NCBI RefSeq assembly: GCF_001456935.1
Contig: NZ_KQ758482.1
Location: forward strand, 124,001-188,000
Source of the DNA: [Bacillus] enclensis
GTDB lineage: Bacteria > Bacillota > Bacilli > Bacillales > Bacillaceae_B
Reading direction: 5' to 3'
DNA length: 64,000 bases
Shown: positions 61,343 through 64,000 of the stretch, one piece after another
Layout: every line of letters begins with the position of its first letter
Position numbering within the stretch: the first letter of the stretch is position 1
Translations under genes and position numbers: made by a program
Notes under the pieces: model-generated
Database searches by the model: none
What the model saw: only the letters and a program-made list of their open reading frames with translations
What the model was told of the DNA's origin: nothing

Positions 61343-62329
61343 ATGGCCACCATAAAAGATGTAGCCAAGCTTTCCGGGGTCGCGGTCTCCACCGCTTCCT
61401 ACGCGCTCAACAACAGCACGAAGGTCAGCGAAGAAACCCGGCAGAAAGTATTGGCCGCAGCAAAAGAATTGAATTACCAAAAAAACGGACTCGCTTCCGA
61501 TTTGAAAAGGACAAGCACAAACACGATCGCTCTGATCCTCAGCGACCTGTCAGGGCCCTACTACTCCGAACTGATCAAAGGCGTCCAGGATGTTGCGTCG
61601 ACGAACGGATACGATTTGATCGCCTGCAGTTCGATCGGCGGGGCACAGTCCACCGCTGTGAAATTCCTGCGTGAAAAGCGTGTGGATGGCGTGATCATCC
61701 TTGCTCATAATATCGATGACAACACCATTCTTGAGTCAGCCCGGGAAGGCTTCCCGATTGTCGTCCTCGACCGGAGTGTGCAAAATGATCATGTCGTCCA
61801 GATCGAGGTTGACAATGAACACGGGGCATTCATGGCGACTGAACACCTGATAGAAAAAGGCAGCCGGGACATTGCCTTTGTAAGCGGACCTTATAACTCG
61901 CATGACAACGAACTCCGTTTCAAAGGTTATCAGGCCGCACTTGAAAAGCATGGAATCGATTATCGTTCCAAATGGAAAGTGTCTGGAGGCTTTACGAGGG
62001 AAGGCGGCTATCAGGCGACGAAGATGCTCATCGCCCAAAAGGATGTCCCCCAGGCCATCTTCTTCGCCAATGATGAAATGGCCATCGGCGGACTTCAGGC
62101 ATTGAATGAAAAGAAAATCTCTGTCCCTGATGACATATCAATCATCGGATTCGACGATATCCAGCTTTCAGAATATGTCTCTCCTCCGCTGACAACGATG
62201 CGCCAGCCTAAATACGAAGCCGGCGCCCTGGCAGTACACTTGATCTTCCAGGTACTGTCGAAGGAAAAAGTCGACCACAATTACAAACTGACGACGGAAC
62301 TGATCGAACGGAAATCTGTCAAAGGATGA
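61343..62329 (+). CDS. LacI-family transcriptional regulator
   Basis: 328 residues from the ATG at 61343; a GTG three codons earlier overlaps the AAAGGAAG site. N-terminal HTH: MATIKDVAKLSGVAVSTASYALNNSTKVSEETR, hinge, then a periplasmic-binding-type effector domain (IALILSDLSGPYYSELIKGV, IIGFDDIQLSEYVSPPLTTM). It most likely represses the two divergent operons at the GAAACGTTTC sites and is released by sophorose or a related sugar. It is the last gene of the rightward unit and could be autoregulated. Confidence 0.95.
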   Translation: MATIKDVAKLSGVAVSTASYALNNSTKVSEETRQKVLAAAKELNYQKNGLASDLKRTSTNTIALILSDLSGPYYSELIKGVQDVASTNGYDLIACSSIGGAQSTAVKFLREKRVDGVIILAHNIDDNTILESAREGFPIVVLDRSVQNDHVVQIEVDNEHGAFMATEHLIEKGSRDIAFVSGPYNSHDNELRFKGYQAALEKHGIDYRSKWKVSGGFTREGGYQATKMLIAQKDVPQAIFFANDEMAIGGLQALNEKKISVPDDISIIGFDDIQLSEYVSPPLTTMRQPKYEAGALAVHLIFQVLSKEKVDHNYKLTTELIERKSVKG

Positions 62330-62343
62330 TGGTCCGCGACATG

Positions 62344-62397
62344 GCAAAGGCCCGTCCCGCACTGCTTTAAAGCGATGCGGGACGGGCCTTCATTTTA
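62344..62397. terminator. Bidirectional terminator, GGGACGGGCCTT palindrome family
   Basis: AAGGCCCGTCCCGC ... GCGGGACGGGCCTT around a CTTTAAAGCG loop, between the convergent LacI and chemoreceptor genes. Confidence 0.9.
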
Positions 62398-63324
62398 TTA
62401 TAGGATCTCTTTAAAATCCCTTGCCTGCAGATCGAGCTGACGGGCTGCATGGCCGATCTCTTTGAATGCGGCGACCGCCTGTTCGTTGAGGTCCTGATTG
62501 TTTGAGATTCCTGCCTGTGAGCGGATCGTCCCTTCACTCACCTTGTTGATTTCAGAGGTGATCCCTTCGATGCGGGCGTTGACTTCGCCGATCGAATCCT
62601 GGACGCGGGTAGCAAGCTTCCTTACTTCACCCGCCACAACATTGAAGCCTCTGCCATGTTCACCTGCGCGGGCCGCTTCGATGGCTGCATTCAATGCCAA
62701 AAGATTCGTCTGGGCTGCGATTTCCCTTATCGTTTTCACAATGCTTTCAATCGATTTTGCCTGTGATTTAAGAGATGCCATGATTTCGAGATTTTCCTTC
62801 GACTCTTCGACGAGTCTTCCAATCGCTTTTGCCGCTTCTTCACTTCGACGGATGCCGTCCTCCGCTTTACCACTGAGTTCTTCAGACATCTTCTGCAATT
62901 GAGATGCCACCTTCACAGCCGTGTTTTCCCGTTCTGTGATATCCGTTGCCACTTTTACCACCCCCACGACCCTCCCGCGCTCATCTTTGACTGGCGTATA
63001 GGTGGCTTCAAGCCAGATAAGGTCACCGCGCTTTGTCACACGCTGGATCTTCTCCTGAAAACTTCTACCGTTCCGCAGGTTCCTCCATAACTCCTGATAC
63101 GCGCGGCTTTCGGCAAATTCAGGTGTACAGAATGCCCTGTGCCTCATGCCGGGCATCTCTGCTGCTCTATATCCGACCGTGCCCGCAAAATTCTCATTCG
63201 CCCACAGCACATTTCCTTCCGGGTCGAATTGAATCATCGCAAGCGACCCTTTAATCGCGTCCATTACCTGTACTGCCCCAAATCCCTGATTTCTTTCTTC
63301 GATTTCTGTAAGTGTACTGTTCAT
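62398..63324 (-). CDS. Soluble chemoreceptor with PAS domain
   Basis: 308 residues from the ATG at 63324 with AAGAGG in front. Residues 20-125 are a PAS domain ([20 protein letters not shown], the W-x-E region [27 protein letters not shown]). From 130 on comes a short MCP signalling domain with the hairpin tip [22 protein letters not shown] followed by [15 protein letters not shown]. No membrane segment, so it is cytosolic. It likely passes a redox, oxygen or small-molecule signal to CheA. The signalling domain is short, as in other small cytosolic receptors of Bacillus. Confidence 0.9.
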   Translation of the reverse strand: MNSTLTEIEERNQGFGAVQVMDAIKGSLAMIQFDPEGNVLWANENFAGTVGYRAAEMPGMRHRAFCTPEFAESRAYQELWRNLRNGRSFQEKIQRVTKRGDLIWLEATYTPVKDERGRVVGVVKVATDITERENTAVKVASQLQKMSEELSGKAEDGIRRSEEAAKAIGRLVEESKENLEIMASLKSQAKSIESIVKTIREIAAQTNLLALNAAIEAARAGEHGRGFNVVAGEVRKLATRVQDSIGEVNARIEGITSEINKVSEGTIRSQAGISNNQDLNEQAVAAFKEIGHAARQLDLQARDFKEIL

Positions 63325-63463
63325 CCTCATCCTCTTTTCTGGAATCAAGCATCATATGTATTTTCAACCGTGAGTTAAGATACATTCTGCTAATCGTAAG
63401 ACTATCGTACTAAGTAAATTTAAATTTAACAATTTACAACTCTCGAAATCGAAACATTTCTAT

Positions 63464-63500
63464 TAAAAAAAGCGTGCGGTCCAGGCCACACGCTCTTTAC
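63464..63500 (-). terminator. Terminator after the DUF6612-like gene
   Basis: AAGCGTGYGG stem with TTTTTTT on the minus strand, just past the stop. Confidence 0.85.
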
Positions 63501-63502
63501 TC

Positions 63503-64000
63503 TTATTCACCCTGCAAAGCTGCTTCATCCATTTCCACGACATTCTCTTTTACTTCTGCCGGAATCGTGATGTCCTCGATCTCATTGAACTTGGAATAGC
63601 TTCCCGTCATCTTCTGGACAGATTGCACCTTCTCCCCTTCAATCTCCATATCGAAATCCATGTTCACTGTGAAATTCAAAGGGTGATAGGTTTTTTTGTC
63701 AATTTCATAGGTATAGTCCAATTTGTTTACTTTCAAGCCTTCCAGCATCTCCTTCGGCATCAAACCTTCAGGCATCGTGGCCTCGACCTGTTCCTCTACA
63801 AGATTCTGATACTCTTCCCCGGAAGCAGAGAATGAGATGACATAGCGATCATCTTTCTCATCCACTTTAACATCTTTGATGTATTCCTTCATTTGCTTGA
63901 GCTGCTCAGTCGCATCCGCTTGATCCTTGCTCATCTGGACAATTGAGTCAGACATTTCCTTAGGCGCGGCCTGCCACTGGTTACTCATCGAATCCTTCGT
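63503..64000 (-). CDS. DUF6612-like lipoprotein, C-terminal part (truncated by window edge)
   Basis: The frame is open to the right edge; the first visible residues are TKDSMSNQWQAAPKEMSDS, so the start and any lipobox lie outside. What is seen has repeated helix and strand stretches (VDEKDDRYVISFSASGEEYQ, VNKLDYTYEIDKKTYHPLNF, MEIEGEKVQSVQKMTGSYSKF) like the DUF6612 family of Bacillus lipoproteins, related to LolA/LppX-type folds. The function is unknown, and the ATG at 63988 is an internal Met. Confidence 0.65.
   Translation of the reverse strand, partial: TKDSMSNQWQAAPKEMSDSIVQMSKDQADATEQLKQMKEYIKDVKVDEKDDRYVISFSASGEEYQNLVEEQVEATMPEGLMPKEMLEGLKVNKLDYTYEIDKKTYHPLNFTVNMDFDMEIEGEKVQSVQKMTGSYSKFNEIEDITIPAEVKENVVEMDEAALQGE

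Noticed and set aside
1-64000. Prophage, defence island, transposon or BGC with core enzymes
   Set aside because: No integrase, transposase, restriction, toxin-antitoxin, phage structural, NRPS/PKS or RiPP-modifying gene was found; the surroundings are ordinary chromosomal genes.

Overview
The window reads as the chromosome of a spore-forming member of the Bacillaceae, moderate in GC. The case rests on many spore-envelope genes (CotY/CotZ-type coat protein, several YheC/YheD-type ATP-grasp proteins, a CotSA-like glycosyltransferase, a sporulenol-synthase-type cyclase, a YngL-like DUF1360 protein, three paralogous coat-type proteins), a Bacillus-type Fnr with a C-terminal cysteine cluster, strong GGAGG ribosome binding sites, frequent TTG/GTG starts, an S-box (SAM-I) riboswitch and dispersed palindromic repeats of a kind common in Bacillaceae. 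A Rossellomorea or 'Bacillus aquimaris'-like host is a guess only. There is no rRNA, tRNA, CRISPR, prophage or IS transposase.

Layout. 1-10 kb: a truncated AraC-type regulator, then a probable spore block: two coiled-coil proteins, a 54-residue protein joined to a JAMM/M67 peptidase, an unknown 400-residue protein, DUF1360, and three tandem coat-type paralogues that share an almost identical promoter block. 10-18 kb: an AHSA1/ArsR pair with a duplicated operator, DUF4003, and a sigma-54 system (PAS-AAA-HTH activator, a textbook -24/-12 site, then iron alcohol dehydrogenase, DUF3360 permease and succinate-semialdehyde-type dehydrogenase), probably for a hydroxy-acid such as 4-hydroxybutyrate. 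18-30 kb: DUF805, an AgcS symporter, an SSS-family transporter under an S-box riboswitch, a methyltransferase, a 1027-residue GNAT fusion, the SqhC-type cyclase and a six-repeat lectin-like protein. 30-37 kb: fnr, an SDR gene broken by an in-frame stop, DUF2512, hflX with a leader peptide and two attenuator terminators, and a CoA-acylating semialdehyde dehydrogenase with an iron alcohol dehydrogenase. 37-49 kb: a spore-surface biosynthesis block (CotY/Z, four ATP-grasp proteins, nucleotide-sugar dehydrogenase, tandem GT2, GT4, a beta-rich Cys protein), then DUF2254, a 42-residue peptide and a MUG-type DNA glycosylase. 49-62 kb: a beta-1,2-glucooligosaccharide (sophorooligosaccharide) locus with GH94 phosphorylase and GH3 beta-glucosidase on one strand and, divergently, a binding lipoprotein, two ABC permeases, a GH13 alpha-glucosidase and a LacI regulator; both promoters carry the same LacI-type palindrome. 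62-64 kb: a soluble PAS-chemoreceptor and a truncated lipoprotein.

The most notable signals are the hflX leader (13-codon leader ORF, two terminators, and a 10-nt leader segment that exactly complements the 5' arm of the second terminator), the S-box-controlled SSS transporter, nine 11-bp near-palindromes centred on CCWGG within 235 bp, two large hairpin repeats sitting inside the sugar ABC operon, the GNAT fusion, and the JAMM gene that lacks a usual start codon.
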